64,000 bases of DNA from UBA987 sp002292105 (GTDB lineage Bacteria; Bacteroidota; Bacteroidia; NS11-12g; UBA9320): positions 744,001-808,000 of the forward strand of contig OX044357.1 in assembly GCA_943846675.1 (NCBI GenBank). The letters run 5' to 3'. Of this stretch, positions 9,911 to 18,164 are shown piece by piece; position 1 is the stretch's first letter, and each line of letters starts with the position of its first letter. The position numbers and the translations under genes were made by a program. The notes under the pieces are model-generated. The model was not told where the DNA came from. It saw only the letters and a list, made by a program, of their open reading frames with translations, and did no database searches.

Positions 9911-12006
9911 AGATTCGGTCTTAAATCGAGGTAAATGGTTCTACCTTTGGCCATCTTGGAGCCAGGCAATGGTGACTGTTTGAATACTTTTCCGTATCCC
10001 TTATGCTGAATCTTGTATCCCTTGTTTTCGAACAAGTAAAGGCAAGACGCAAGCCCAAATCCTGATACATCAGGCATGGTGTTATCTGCGAATGGAACGA
10101 CGTCTCCAACCAGCTCGCCGTTGTCAGGCGTTAGCCTAACGTAATCATGGTTACGCGCGTCGATATCGTAAGGCACATCTAGCTGTTTGCACGCAGCTTT
10201 TACATATTTGTACTTGGCGCTGACTAAACTGGGCAGATGGGCCGTGTCAAGTGGTTCCACCTTTCTATGCACCGCATTGGCATATATCTTTAGCGCGATT
10301 TCTTTAAAAACAGGCAAGGCAACTGCAGAACCGTAAATGCGTCCTTTTGAAGGCCGGCTGATTAACACGATTAGCGTGTATTTGGGATTGTCTGCTGGGA
10401 AATAGCCAACAAAACTGCTGTGATAGTCTTTTGAGTAGCCTTTGGCGTCGTCTGATATTCTTGAAGTTCCGGTTTTGCCCGCAACGGAGAATGTTAGATT
10501 TTTAAGTTTTTGAGATGCCGTACCACGTATCACAACACCTTCTAGCATGGATTTAACATCTTGGAGTGTAGACGCGCTACATATCTTTTTGTTATTAATG
10601 TGTGGTTCATTTTCGGTCTCAATTTTGCCAAAAGAGCCTGTACCTGATATGATGTAAGGGCGCATCATGACACCGTTGTTGGCAACCGCGTTGTACAACA
10701 TGGCCACATGTAACGGGCTCATTTTTGCAGAGTATCCGATTGATAGTGAAGGGATTGCCATTCCGGACCAACCTTGTTTCCCTGGGCGCAGTATGGTGGG
10801 GATGACTTCTCCTTTGATGCCTGTTTGCAAGGGTTCAGTAAGTCGTAATTGGTCAAAATATGCGATGAATTCATCTGGATCATTCCTAAAACCTTTAAAT
10901 GCGATTGTAGAAATACCAACGTTAGAAGATTGCTCGAATACTTGCTGATAAGTCAAGTTGTCGACTTTGGTGTGGCCACTATCTTCTATGCTGTCATTTT
11001 CGAAGAATTTGTATTTTCCTTTATAAACCCTTACAGAATCGTCAATCTCAATATCGTCATTCTCAAGTGCTGCAATAGCCGAGACCAACTTAATGGTACT
11101 GCCAGGTTCGTAACCCGTTCCGATAGCGTGATTAAATCGTTCGGTCAAACCATCTTCGGTGTTGTCGATGTTTGCGATTGCTTTTATTTGACCTGTTTTA
11201 ACTTCGAGTAAAACAGCCGTCCCATATTCTGCTTCGTTGTTAAGGATGCCTTTGCTCAGGGCTTCATGAACCATATCTTGTAGATGGATATCTACAGTGG
11301 TGAAAACATCTTTACCATCTTGAGCGCTGATTTTCATGTCGTTCTCAAGTGGTCTGTAGTTACCTCCCGTCAGCCTTCGAACCACCAACTTTCCGTCTTT
11401 CCCGGTCAAAATTTCGTCGAAGCTGGCTTCAATGCCCGCACCTTTATGGTTTTCGTTTATAAAACCAATGGTTCTATGCATCAAACCGTAATAAGGCTTT
11501 TTGCGGATGGTTCTCTCTTCCAGTAAGATGCCTCCTTTGTACCTGCCGGAGCTGAAAATTGGCAGAGACTTTATCGATTTTGATTGGATGAAACTAGCGT
11601 TTCGTATTACCGTGACGTATTTTCTTTTTTTCCGATATCCTTCTTGAATAAGGGCTACATATTCCTGCTCAGTGCGGTTTTTTAACACCTTGCTCATGCT
11701 GGCTGCCAAAAGCGATTGGTAACGCTTAAACGAATCGCGATGGTGTTCGTGAATGACGGAGAAATCAATGCTGATTTTGTAAATGGGCACCGAAGTGGCT
11801 AATAGGCTTCCGTCATCGGAGTATATGCTGCCTCTAACCGCTGGAATTTGCTGATGGCGTACGTGTAGACTGTCACCAATGGCCCGCCATTCATCTCCTT
11901 CTGCGTATTGAACTCGAACAATAGAATAAACGATTGCCCCACCAAGAATGGTCAACATTAAAATGCTGACCAACACACGCCACAATATGTCTTTTTTAAC
12001 GTTCAA
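9907..12006 (-). CDS. ftsI: septal transpeptidase FtsI (PBP3-type) with PASTA domain
   Basis: Class B penicillin-binding protein that cross-links septal peptidoglycan. It has an N-terminal membrane anchor at about residues 10-32, a pedestal region starting AVRGSIYSDDGSLLAT, and a transpeptidase domain with the catalytic tetrad S303-T-I-K, the S360-S-N motif and K511-T-G. A single PASTA domain follows at about residues 640-697 (TMPDVSGFGLASCLYLF). PASTA on the septal PBP is common in Bacteroidota and Gram-positives but absent from E. coli FtsI. Neighbours overlap by 4 bases on both sides. Confidence 0.95.
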   Translation of the reverse strand: MNVKKDILWRVLVSILMLTILGGAIVYSIVRVQYAEGDEWRAIGDSLHVRHQQIPAVRGSIYSDDGSLLATSVPIYKISIDFSVIHEHHRDSFKRYQSLLAASMSKVLKNRTEQEYVALIQEGYRKKRKYVTVIRNASFIQSKSIKSLPIFSSGRYKGGILLEERTIRKKPYYGLMHRTIGFINENHKGAGIEASFDEILTGKDGKLVVRRLTGGNYRPLENDMKISAQDGKDVFTTVDIHLQDMVHEALSKGILNNEAEYGTAVLLEVKTGQIKAIANIDNTEDGLTERFNHAIGTGYEPGSTIKLVSAIAALENDDIEIDDSVRVYKGKYKFFENDSIEDSGHTKVDNLTYQQVFEQSSNVGISTIAFKGFRNDPDEFIAYFDQLRLTEPLQTGIKGEVIPTILRPGKQGWSGMAIPSLSIGYSAKMSPLHVAMLYNAVANNGVMMRPYIISGTGSFGKIETENEPHINNKKICSASTLQDVKSMLEGVVIRGTASQKLKNLTFSVAGKTGTSRISDDAKGYSKDYHSSFVGYFPADNPKYTLIVLISRPSKGRIYGSAVALPVFKEIALKIYANAVHRKVEPLDTAHLPSLVSAKYKYVKAACKQLDVPYDIDARNHDYVRLTPDNGELVGDVVPFADNTMPDVSGFGLASCLYLFENKGYKIQHKGYGKVFKQSPLPGSKMAKGRTIYLDLRPNL

Positions 12007-12329
12007 TCGTCTTCAATGTTGAGATCTACAGGGGCTTCTGATATTGGTGTTAATCCTTTGTCTGACAGTCGTTTAGCAACGTCGGATTGCTTGTTCTGTC
12101 CTACGATTTCTGATTTTAAGGTGATGTATTCGGCACGTAACTCTTTGAGTTCTGATTTGACTTTCTCAGAACGTCTGTGTTTTCTATCGGATTGATGAGA
12201 GTTGTATACATACGGAATGGCCAACAGACCAATGAATACAATCAGGCCAAGTATTTGGCTGCTGGATAGTTCTTTCAAACTATTAAATCCAGAGCTGGAC
12301 TCATTCGATATGTTGGACTTCGTGCTCAC
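12003..12329 (-). CDS. ftsL: FtsL-like cell division protein
   Basis: Small bitopic protein of 108 residues in the ftsL position between rsmH and ftsI. It has about 28 cytoplasmic residues rich in serine, one membrane segment (ILGLIVFIGLLAIPYVY), and a charged heptad-like coiled coil (KHRRSEKVKSELKELRAEY). FtsL-type proteins join FtsQ in activating FtsWI in the periplasm. Sequence similarity within the family is weak, so the identity comes from topology and locus. Start and stop overlap the neighbouring genes by 4 bases. Confidence 0.8.
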   Translation of the reverse strand: MSTKSNISNESSSGFNSLKELSSSQILGLIVFIGLLAIPYVYNSHQSDRKHRRSEKVKSELKELRAEYITLKSEIVGQNKQSDVAKRLSDKGLTPISEAPVDLNIEDD

Positions 12330-13231
12330 AGTCGTTCGGCTATTCGTAGTTTGGCACTTCTCGATCTTGGGTTCAGTGCGATTTCTGCTTCAGTTGCGAT
12401 TATGGGTTTGCGGTTAATCAGTTTGAAAGGACGGTTTGATCTGCCGAAGGCGTCGGTTTCTACATGCCCGTCAAAATTTCCGGATTGCATAAATGTTTTT
12501 ACCAATCTGTCTTCTAAGCTGTGGTATGACATTACTACAAGCCGAGCTCCAGGTTTTAAACTTTCTAACGAGTTGGTTAGTAGTGATTTAAGAACGCCTA
12601 GCTCATCATTAACCTCTATGCGGAGTGCCTGGAAAAGTTGGGCTAATTCCTTATTTCTTTGTTTCGGTATGGTAAATTCTTCGGTAAGGTCAGCCAATTG
12701 CCCTGTGGTAGCAATCGGTGTTTTTTTGCGATAAGCCACAATCTTATTGGCCAGTTTCCAAGCATAACGGATTTCGCCGTATTGTTTAAAAATGCGGCTT
12801 AGATCTTCGGCTGAGTAACTATTGACAATTTCGTAGGCGTCAAAGTCTTGATCTTGGTTCATGCGCATATCAAGTTCCGCGTCGAACCGAAACGAAAATC
12901 CTCGTTCTCCTTCGTCAATTTGATGCGACGAAATCCCTAAGTCAGCTAAGATGCCATCAACCTTTTCGTTGTCATAATATTTCAGAAAGTTCTTGATGAA
13001 TTGAAAATTATGGTTGACCAAAATTAAGTTGTCGTGGTCTTCTAACGAATTAAGCGCATCGTTGTCTTGGTCAAAAGCGATTAGTTTTCCGTTTGGAATC
13101 CTTTCTAATATTGCTTTGGCATGTCCACCTCCTCCGTAAGTTACATCCACATAAACACCGTCGTCTTTCAGCTGGAGGCCTTCTAGGCACTCATTCAGCA
13201 TGACGGGTATGTGATATTTACGATTCTCCAT
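12326..13231 (-). CDS. rsmH: 16S rRNA (cytosine-1402-N4)-methyltransferase RsmH
   Basis: SAM-dependent methyltransferase (old name MraW) acting on the ribosomal P site. The 301 residues show YHIPVMLNECLEGL at the N-terminus, the SAM loop YVDVTYGGGGHAKAILERI, ILADLGISSHQID and the C-terminal NPRSRSAKLRIAERL. Length is normal. It overlaps mraZ by 14 bases, so it is likely coupled to it. Confidence 0.97.
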   Translation of the reverse strand: MENRKYHIPVMLNECLEGLQLKDDGVYVDVTYGGGGHAKAILERIPNGKLIAFDQDNDALNSLEDHDNLILVNHNFQFIKNFLKYYDNEKVDGILADLGISSHQIDEGERGFSFRFDAELDMRMNQDQDFDAYEIVNSYSAEDLSRIFKQYGEIRYAWKLANKIVAYRKKTPIATTGQLADLTEEFTIPKQRNKELAQLFQALRIEVNDELGVLKSLLTNSLESLKPGARLVVMSYHSLEDRLVKTFMQSGNFDGHVETDAFGRSNRPFKLINRKPIIATEAEIALNPRSRSAKLRIAERL

Positions 13232-13679
13232 CTACGTCGTCTCCCATTACATCTTCGGCCAAGTCGGCATAGTCGTCGGGATCAATTTCCATTTGATCGT
13301 CGTATACCTTTTTAGACCATATTTCTATTTTGTTTTCGTATGCGTAGAACACTACTTCCGATTCTATTTCGGCGTAAACACAAAGTTTTTTGGGTAGTAG
13401 TATTCTGGAAGCGGTGTCGATTTTCACCTCAGTGGCGCCACTGTTAAAAAGGCGCTTAAACTTTCGGTCATTCCGTTTGAAATCACTCAGTTTACTCAGC
13501 TTTTTTGTTTCTGTGTCCCAGTCTTTTCTTGTAAAAAGTGTCAGGCATTTGTCGAAGCCTCGGTTTATGACCATTCGGGTTAACGCTTCCTTCGGAATCT
13601 GGCGTTTTAAACCGGCAGGAACGATTGTTCGACCCTTGTCGTCCACCTTACATTCAAATTCACCGATATAACCCGACAT
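13218..13679 (-). CDS. mraZ: transcriptional regulator MraZ
   Basis: First gene of the dcw operon. The 153 residues contain two SpoVT/AbrB-like DNA-binding repeats, one starting GEFECKVDDKGRTIVPAGLK near residue 6 and one at GATEVKIDTASRILLPKKL near residue 80. MraZ represses its own operon in E. coli and activates it in Mollicutes by binding short direct repeats. Matching repeats lie 47-81 bases upstream here. The C-terminal tail (EIDPDDYADLAEDVMGDDVDGES) is strongly acidic. Confidence 0.95.
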   Translation of the reverse strand: MSGYIGEFECKVDDKGRTIVPAGLKRQIPKEALTRMVINRGFDKCLTLFTRKDWDTETKKLSKLSDFKRNDRKFKRLFNSGATEVKIDTASRILLPKKLCVYAEIESEVVFYAYENKIEIWSKKVYDDQMEIDPDDYADLAEDVMGDDVDGES

Positions 13680-13707
13680 GCTTTTTAGTTGAGATAAAAA
13701 TTCGATG

Positions 13708-13715
13708 TAAAAGTA
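13708..13715 (-). promoter_or_regulatory. possible -7 element of the dcw operon
   Basis: Reading the minus strand, TACTTTTA matches the Bacteroidota -7 consensus TAnnTTTG at all but the last base. It lies 28 bases before the mraZ start and just downstream of the MraZ repeats, so a regulator bound there would contact the upstream half of the promoter. Confidence 0.4.
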
Positions 13716-13725
13716 TTACAGAATT

Positions 13726-13760
13726 TCCCACTTTCTACCACTTTCTCCCACTTTTTTCCA
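13726..13760 (-). promoter_or_regulatory. MraZ operator: four direct repeats of period 10
   Basis: On the minus strand the pentamers TGGAA, TGGGA, TGGTA and TGGGA occur exactly 10 bases apart, three of them preceded by AAAG. TGGGN repeats spaced by 5 bases are the known MraZ binding site in E. coli, and AAAGTG-type repeats of the same spacing are bound in Mollicutes. They lie 47-81 bases upstream of mraZ and directly upstream of the proposed -7 element, so autoregulation is the likely purpose. Confidence 0.8.
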
Positions 13761-13945
13761 TAAAATGTTTCCACAAGGCATTTAATGCGTTCTTTATCAA
13801 TGCTTTAAGTGGTGGGGTGAAAATGATCTTTTCGTGACGATTTTGACTGTATTGCCGTGGTTTAAACGGCAAAATCGACAAATTGGGATGTTATGAGGGG
13901 TAATATGGGGGGAAGTGGATGGAGATAATTCTGGCCTAAAATGGG

Positions 13946-13953
13946 TAAGTTTG
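13946..13953 (+). promoter_or_regulatory. promoter -7 element of the NusG-like gene
   Basis: TAAGTTTG is an exact TAnnTTTG match ending 16 bases before the ATG at 13970. No clear -33 TTTG was seen at the usual distance. The predicted 5' leader is about 10 bases. Confidence 0.55.
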
Positions 13954-13969
13954 TACCTCCAAATAATCT

Positions 13970-14494
13970 ATGATCAAGAAAGCTGAAACAAAGTGGCACG
14001 TCGTCTATGTGATGTCGCGACAAGAAAAGAAAGTTGCTAAACGATTTACGGATCAGCACATCGAAAATTATTTGCCCATAGCCAAACGCTTGAGCACTTG
14101 GAGTGATAGAAAAAAGTGGGTTGAATTTCCGATGTTCAATGGCTATTTGTTTGTTAGACCGTTGCCAAATCAAAAAGACGAGGTTGCACAAACAACCGGA
14201 GTAGTAGCTTATTTAACTTTTAGCGGAAATCACGCCGTAGTGACAGACAAGGAAATCGAAATTATCCGAACCATTGAAAGAGAAGGATATTTCGCAGAAA
14301 CATTTTTAAATCCAAAAGATTTTGAAGAAGGGGAGAGACTTCTGGTTGTCGAAGGGCCTTTAAAAGGGCAACAGGTGGATTTAGTGAGGAAAAATAACGA
14401 ACGTATTTTTCTAATATCTTTTGATACCCTAGGTCAGAGCATTAAGGTGAATATGCCTTTTGAATTTCTACAGAAAATAAATCAAGAAGGTTAA
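13970..14494 (+). CDS. NusG-like transcription antiterminator (UpxY family)
   Basis: The 174 residues have an N-terminal NGN domain, with WHVVYVMSRQEKKVAKRF at residues 8-25 and MFNGYLFVRPLP near 57-68. A C-terminal KOW-like module (EGERLLVVEGPLKGQQVDLV) follows around residues 120-140. This is the layout of specialised NusG paralogues such as UpxY, which ride on RNA polymerase to antiterminate long surface-polysaccharide operons. No polysaccharide genes follow: the next gene downstream is convergent iscA. It is too divergent and differently placed for the housekeeping nusG, which normally sits by secE and rplK. Target operon unknown. Confidence 0.85.
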   Translation: MIKKAETKWHVVYVMSRQEKKVAKRFTDQHIENYLPIAKRLSTWSDRKKWVEFPMFNGYLFVRPLPNQKDEVAQTTGVVAYLTFSGNHAVVTDKEIEIIRTIEREGYFAETFLNPKDFEEGERLLVVEGPLKGQQVDLVRKNNERIFLISFDTLGQSIKVNMPFEFLQKINQEG

Positions 14495-14498
14495 CGCG

Positions 14499-14825
14499 CT
14501 ATACAGCGAAGCTTTCGCCGCACCCACAGGTTCTGGTCGCATTGGGGTTGATAAAGTTAAATCCTTTACCATTTAACCCGTCGGTAAAATCAAGCTCTGT
14601 GCCACACAAGTACAAAAAGCTCTTCATGTCACAAACGATTTTCTCACCATCGCTTTCGAACACTTGATCACCTTCTTTTTCTTCGTTATCGAAATCTAGA
14701 TTGTAGCTTAATCCACTGCAACCTCCGCCGACAACTGAAACACGCATAAAGTATTCGGCAGTTAGATTCTCTTCTGCCTTTAGTGCGTTCAATTTTTCTA
14801 AAGCTGGTGGGGTTATCGTAATCAT
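14499..14825 (-). CDS. iscA: A-type iron-sulfur carrier protein (IscA/ErpA family)
   Basis: The 108 residues carry the three family cysteines: C36 in GGGCSGLSY and C100/C102 in TRTCGCGESF at the C-terminus. A-type carriers take Fe-S clusters from IscU and deliver them to apoproteins. It is the last gene of the iscS-iscU-iscA operon, 15 bases after iscU, and ends 4 bases from the convergent NusG-like gene. ErpA is an equally good family name; context favours IscA. Confidence 0.92.
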   Translation of the reverse strand: MITITPPALEKLNALKAEENLTAEYFMRVSVVGGGCSGLSYNLDFDNEEKEGDQVFESDGEKIVCDMKSFLYLCGTELDFTDGLNGKGFNFINPNATRTCGCGESFAV

Positions 14826-14840
14826 ATAGATTGATTTTTA

Positions 14841-15239
14841 TTAAACAATGGCTTCTAAACCTTGTTTTGAGCGGTAATCGTTAATCGCTGTTTTGATTGC
14901 ATCTTCTGCAAGCACTGAACAGTGAATTTTTACAGGAGGAAGTGCAAGTTCTTCAACTATAGCCATGTTGTCAATTTCCATCGCTTCCTGAACCGTTTTG
15001 CCTTTCAACCATTCTGTTGCTAAAGATGAAGAAGCTATGGCAGAGCCACAACCAAAGGTCTTAAATTTAGCGTCCTCAATTATTCCACTTTCTTCATTCA
15101 CTTGAATCTGAAGACGCATAACGTCTCCACATTCTGGAGCTCCAACCAATCCAGTTCCAACATTGTTTTCGTCTTTGTTTAACGTCCCAATGTTTCTCGG
15201 GTTGCTGTAATGATCGATTACTTTTTCTGAATAAGCCAT
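14841..15239 (-). CDS. iscU: iron-sulfur cluster scaffold IscU
   Basis: The 132 residues contain the cluster-ligating cysteines C37 (GAPECGDVM, with the conserved Asp39), C64 (FKTFGCGSAIASSS) and C107 (KIHCSVLAEDAI). The LPPVK motif at residues 100-104 is the site recognised by the HscA chaperone in the Isc system. IscU receives sulfur from IscS and assembles 2Fe-2S clusters. No hscA, hscB, fdx or iscR is present in this operon. Confidence 0.95.
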   Translation of the reverse strand: MAYSEKVIDHYSNPRNIGTLNKDENNVGTGLVGAPECGDVMRLQIQVNEESGIIEDAKFKTFGCGSAIASSSLATEWLKGKTVQEAMEIDNMAIVEELALPPVKIHCSVLAEDAIKTAINDYRSKQGLEAIV

Positions 15240-15264
15240 ATTTCTTTTTTTCTGTTTTTAATAA

Positions 15265-16479
15265 TTAATGTTCTTGCCACTCAACTGATTTAAGGTCAAT
15301 GCCTTCTTTAAACATTTCCCATAGTGGACTCATGTCTCTCAGTTTGTGAACTGCCGTTTTTACGTGATCTATTGCAAAATCAATTTCTTCATCCGTTGTG
15401 TATCGACCAAGTCCAAAACGCAACGAAGAATGTGCTAAGTCATCATCTAATCCCAAATTCTTAAGTACATAACTTGGTTCTAATGACGCTGATGTACAAG
15501 CTGATCCAGAAGACACAGCCAAATCCTTTATTCCCATCATTAACCCTTCGCCTTCCACATGTTTAAACGAAATATTCGCAACATGAGGTAATCGGTGGTT
15601 GATGTTACCGTTTACATAAGATTCTTCAATTTGAGTAAGTTCTGCTTCCAAACGGTCACGCATTTTTGACAATTTTTCTGCTTCCTCAGACATTTCATTT
15701 AAGCTGATTTCGCATGCCTTGCCAAACCCTACGATGCCAGGAACGTTAAGTGTACCACTTCTCATGCCTCTTTCATGTCCACCTCCGTCTAATTGAGATG
15801 TCACTTTAACACGTGGGTTTTTACGACGTACGTATAAAGCACCAACACCTTTTGGGCCGTACATTTTATGTGCCGTAAACGACATCAAGTCAATATTTTG
15901 AGCCATCACGTCTACAGGAACTTTACCCACAGCTTGTGTCGCATCAGTGTGAAACAATACGTTGTGTTTTCTCGCTATGTCAGATATTTCTTCAATCGGC
16001 TGAAGAACCCCAATTTCATTATTTCCATACATGATAGAAATAAGAATGGTTTTAGGAGTAATGGCTGCTTCTAAGTCAGCCAAATTAATAAGACCGTCTT
16101 CGTTAGGAGAGAGGTAGGTTACTTCTCCACCCATTTTTTCAATGTGCTTACAAGAATCTAGAACAGCTTTGTGCTCTGTATTCACTGTAATGATATGGTT
16201 CCCTTTTCTGGCGTACATTTCGTACACACCTTTTATCGCCAAATTGTCTGCTTCTGTCGCTCCTGATGTGAAAATTATTTCCTTAGGATTGGCGTTAATT
16301 AGTTTAGCAACTTGTTCACGTGCATAATCAACAGCTTCTTCGGCTGTCCAACCAAATGAATGGTTTCGACTTGCAGCATTTCCAAACTTACTGTTGAAGT
16401 ATGGTAACATGGATTCCAGTACTCGTGGATCCATCGGTGTGGTGGCGTTATTGTCTAAGTATATCGGGAACGATAACAT
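15265..16479 (-). CDS. iscS: cysteine desulfurase IscS
   Basis: PLP-dependent enzyme that takes sulfur from cysteine as a persulfide for Fe-S assembly. The 404 residues show YLDNNATTPMDPRV at the N-terminus, the PLP region SFTAHKMYGPKGVGALYVRR and the catalytic loop SSGSACTSASLEPSYV with Cys328. This long mobile-loop form is the IscS/NifS group rather than SufS. It is the first gene of the isc operon, with an upstream promoter element at 16511-16518. Confidence 0.96.
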   Translation of the reverse strand: MLSFPIYLDNNATTPMDPRVLESMLPYFNSKFGNAASRNHSFGWTAEEAVDYAREQVAKLINANPKEIIFTSGATEADNLAIKGVYEMYARKGNHIITVNTEHKAVLDSCKHIEKMGGEVTYLSPNEDGLINLADLEAAITPKTILISIMYGNNEIGVLQPIEEISDIARKHNVLFHTDATQAVGKVPVDVMAQNIDLMSFTAHKMYGPKGVGALYVRRKNPRVKVTSQLDGGGHERGMRSGTLNVPGIVGFGKACEISLNEMSEEAEKLSKMRDRLEAELTQIEESYVNGNINHRLPHVANISFKHVEGEGLMMGIKDLAVSSGSACTSASLEPSYVLKNLGLDDDLAHSSLRFGLGRYTTDEEIDFAIDHVKTAVHKLRDMSPLWEMFKEGIDLKSVEWQEH

Positions 16480-16510
16480 GCTTATTTTTATTTAGATTAA
16501 TTCTATTCTG

Positions 16511-16518
16511 CAAATATA
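16511..16518 (-). promoter_or_regulatory. promoter -7 element of the isc operon
   Basis: Minus-strand TATATTTG is an exact TAnnTTTG match, 31 bases before the iscS ATG. It is preceded by CGT, a feature shared with several other promoters in the window. Confidence 0.6.
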
Positions 16519-16575
16519 ACGACTCTAGCACAAAAAAGGTTCAGACCAAATTGCAATTATTTACTCAACTTTTTT

Positions 16576-16588
16576 TTGACCATCTTTG
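16576..16588 (+). promoter_or_regulatory. possible promoter of methylmalonyl-CoA epimerase gene
   Basis: TTGAC followed directly by CATCTTTG, which matches TAnnTTTG except for the first base. It ends 16 bases before the GTG start at 16605 and resembles the element in front of the ALDH gene (20946-20960). Confidence 0.4.
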
Positions 16589-16604
16589 AATAAAATTCGC
16601 AGTT

Positions 16605-17021
16605 GTGATACGCAAAATTGAACACCTCGGTATAGCCGTTAAATCCATTAAAGAATCAAACGATTTAATCAGCAAATTGTTGGATTCATCTGCCTACAAA
16701 GAAGAGTCTGTTGATTCAGAAAATGTGTTGACTTCATTTTTTAAGCTTGGAGAGACAAAGGTTGAATTACTAGAGGCAACTTCAGCGGATAGTGCCATTG
16801 CTAAATTTATCGAAAAACGGGGCGAAGGCATACACCACATTGCATTAGATGTTTCGGATATTGAAGGAGAACTGCAGCGACTTAAAGATTTAGGGTTTAA
16901 ACTCATTCACGAGAAACCTAAAAAAGGAGCCGATGGAAAAAAAATAGCCTTCTTACATCCAAAATCGACAAATGGAATCTTGGTCGAGTTATGCGAAGAC
17001 ATAGATTCTACCGACGATTAA
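16605..17021 (+). CDS. mce: methylmalonyl-CoA epimerase
   Basis: VOC-fold metalloenzyme of 138 residues that interconverts the (R) and (S) forms of methylmalonyl-CoA in propionate metabolism. Seen: IEHLGIAVKSIKES at the N-terminus with the first metal His, GEGIHHIALDVSDIEGEL in the middle and GILVELCED at the end with the metal Glu. The start is GTG; no ATG is available in frame upstream of the conserved IEHLGIAV. The biotin carboxylase at 62108-63595 could belong to the same propionyl-CoA route but is far away. Confidence 0.93.
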   Translation: MIRKIEHLGIAVKSIKESNDLISKLLDSSAYKEESVDSENVLTSFFKLGETKVELLEATSADSAIAKFIEKRGEGIHHIALDVSDIEGELQRLKDLGFKLIHEKPKKGADGKKIAFLHPKSTNGILVELCEDIDSTDD

Positions 17022-17057
17022 ACGAAATAGGTAATACATAACTAATCCAACAAAGTA

Positions 17058-17065
17058 TATCTTTG
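17058..17065 (+). promoter_or_regulatory. -7 element 7 bases before the AI-2E gene start
   Basis: TATCTTTG is an exact TAnnTTTG match with only 7 bases to the ATG at 17073. Transcription starting a few bases downstream of the element would give a leaderless or nearly leaderless mRNA. Confidence 0.6.
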
Positions 17066-17072
17066 GAGCAAG

Positions 17073-18164
17073 ATGAAGACAAATCAAATCGTTCGTTTCG
17101 TTCTCGGATTAGTTGGGCTGATCATTCTGGTATGGTTTGCATGGCAAGTAAAACAAGTCTTTGTGTACTTCGCTGTAGCAATTGTTTTGGCTTTGATGGG
17201 TCGACCTTTAATGAGCAAACTTGGCCAAATAAAGATTAAGGGACATGGCTTCCCTGATTGGGCAGGGGGATTGGTTGTGATTACAACCTACCTTGTTCTA
17301 CTTTCACTTTTCTTCAAATTTTTAATACCCATATTGGCAGAGCAAATCGACATCATTGTCAATCTTGATGTAGAGCTTCTTTTGCAAGAGTTTAGCGGTC
17401 CCATCGCGGGCCTAGAAGCTTGGTTTAAAGACATGAACATCAATGGAATTAATCGAGATTCGATTCAAAATGAGCTCGTTGGTTATCTGAATTTTAATTC
17501 TGTTTCTAGTGCCTTTGAGAATATTTTGTCTGGATTAGGAGCGGTTTTAATTGCCTTTATGAGTATTCTGTTCATCACATTCTTTTTATTGAAAGACAAA
17601 AACATTGTCAATAATATTATTGACACGGTAACACCCGACAAATACCTTAAAAGCATACACAATGTATTGTCAGACACCAAAGACTTGCTCACCCGTTATT
17701 TTATTGGTGTCGCCATACAAGTGTCGATTATAACAGCAATTGTGAGCATTGGATTGTCCATTTTTAATGTGCCTAATGCACTGTTGATTGGATTTCTGGC
17801 AGGCTTAATAAATATTATCCCTTACATCGGTCCGATTATTGGCGCAACTTTTGGCATATCACTGAGTTTACTGTCTTACGTCCATATGGATTTAGGCATG
17901 GACTTGGGTCCACTCATATTGAAAATTCTGTCTGTTTTTGCCGTTGCTCAGCTGACAGATAATTTTGTACTGCAGCCACTAATTTTTTCAAAAAGTGTAA
18001 AAGCTCATCCGTTAGAAATCTTTGTAGTGATTATGGCTGCGGGTATGATTGCTGGAGTTTTAGGGATGATCTTAGCTGTGCCGACCTATACCTTTTTGCG
18101 TATCGTTGGAAAAGAATTTTTCCAGGGATACAAGGTTGTTCAAGGTTTAACTAAAGATCTTTAG
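17073..18164 (+). CDS. AI-2E family transporter (PerM/TqsA type)
   Basis: Integral membrane protein of 363 residues with about seven to eight hydrophobic segments and the family block FLAGLINIIPYIGPIIGATF near residues 247-266. It has no other recognisable domain. Members export autoinducer-2 or act as cation antiporters; the substrate here cannot be told from sequence. Its stop overlaps the convergent outer-membrane gene by 4 bases. Confidence 0.88.
   Translation: MKTNQIVRFVLGLVGLIILVWFAWQVKQVFVYFAVAIVLALMGRPLMSKLGQIKIKGHGFPDWAGGLVVITTYLVLLSLFFKFLIPILAEQIDIIVNLDVELLLQEFSGPIAGLEAWFKDMNINGINRDSIQNELVGYLNFNSVSSAFENILSGLGAVLIAFMSILFITFFLLKDKNIVNNIIDTVTPDKYLKSIHNVLSDTKDLLTRYFIGVAIQVSIITAIVSIGLSIFNVPNALLIGFLAGLINIIPYIGPIIGATFGISLSLLSYVHMDLGMDLGPLILKILSVFAVAQLTDNFVLQPLIFSKSVKAHPLEIFVVIMAAGMIAGVLGMILAVPTYTFLRIVGKEFFQGYKVVQGLTKDL

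Noticed and set aside
10849..11211. 120-codon plus-strand open frame opposite ftsI
   Set aside because: Shadow of the transpeptidase gene; composition is Cys/Phe/Val-rich without domains.
12351..12734. 127-codon plus-strand open frame opposite rsmH
   Set aside because: It lies wholly inside the conserved rsmH gene on the other strand, has no family features, and the rsmH frame explains the sequence.
13885..13912. G-rich tract as a possible G-quadruplex upstream of the NusG-like gene
   Set aside because: Only three clear G-runs (GGG, GGGG, GGGGGG) occur; a quadruplex would need the last run to be split.
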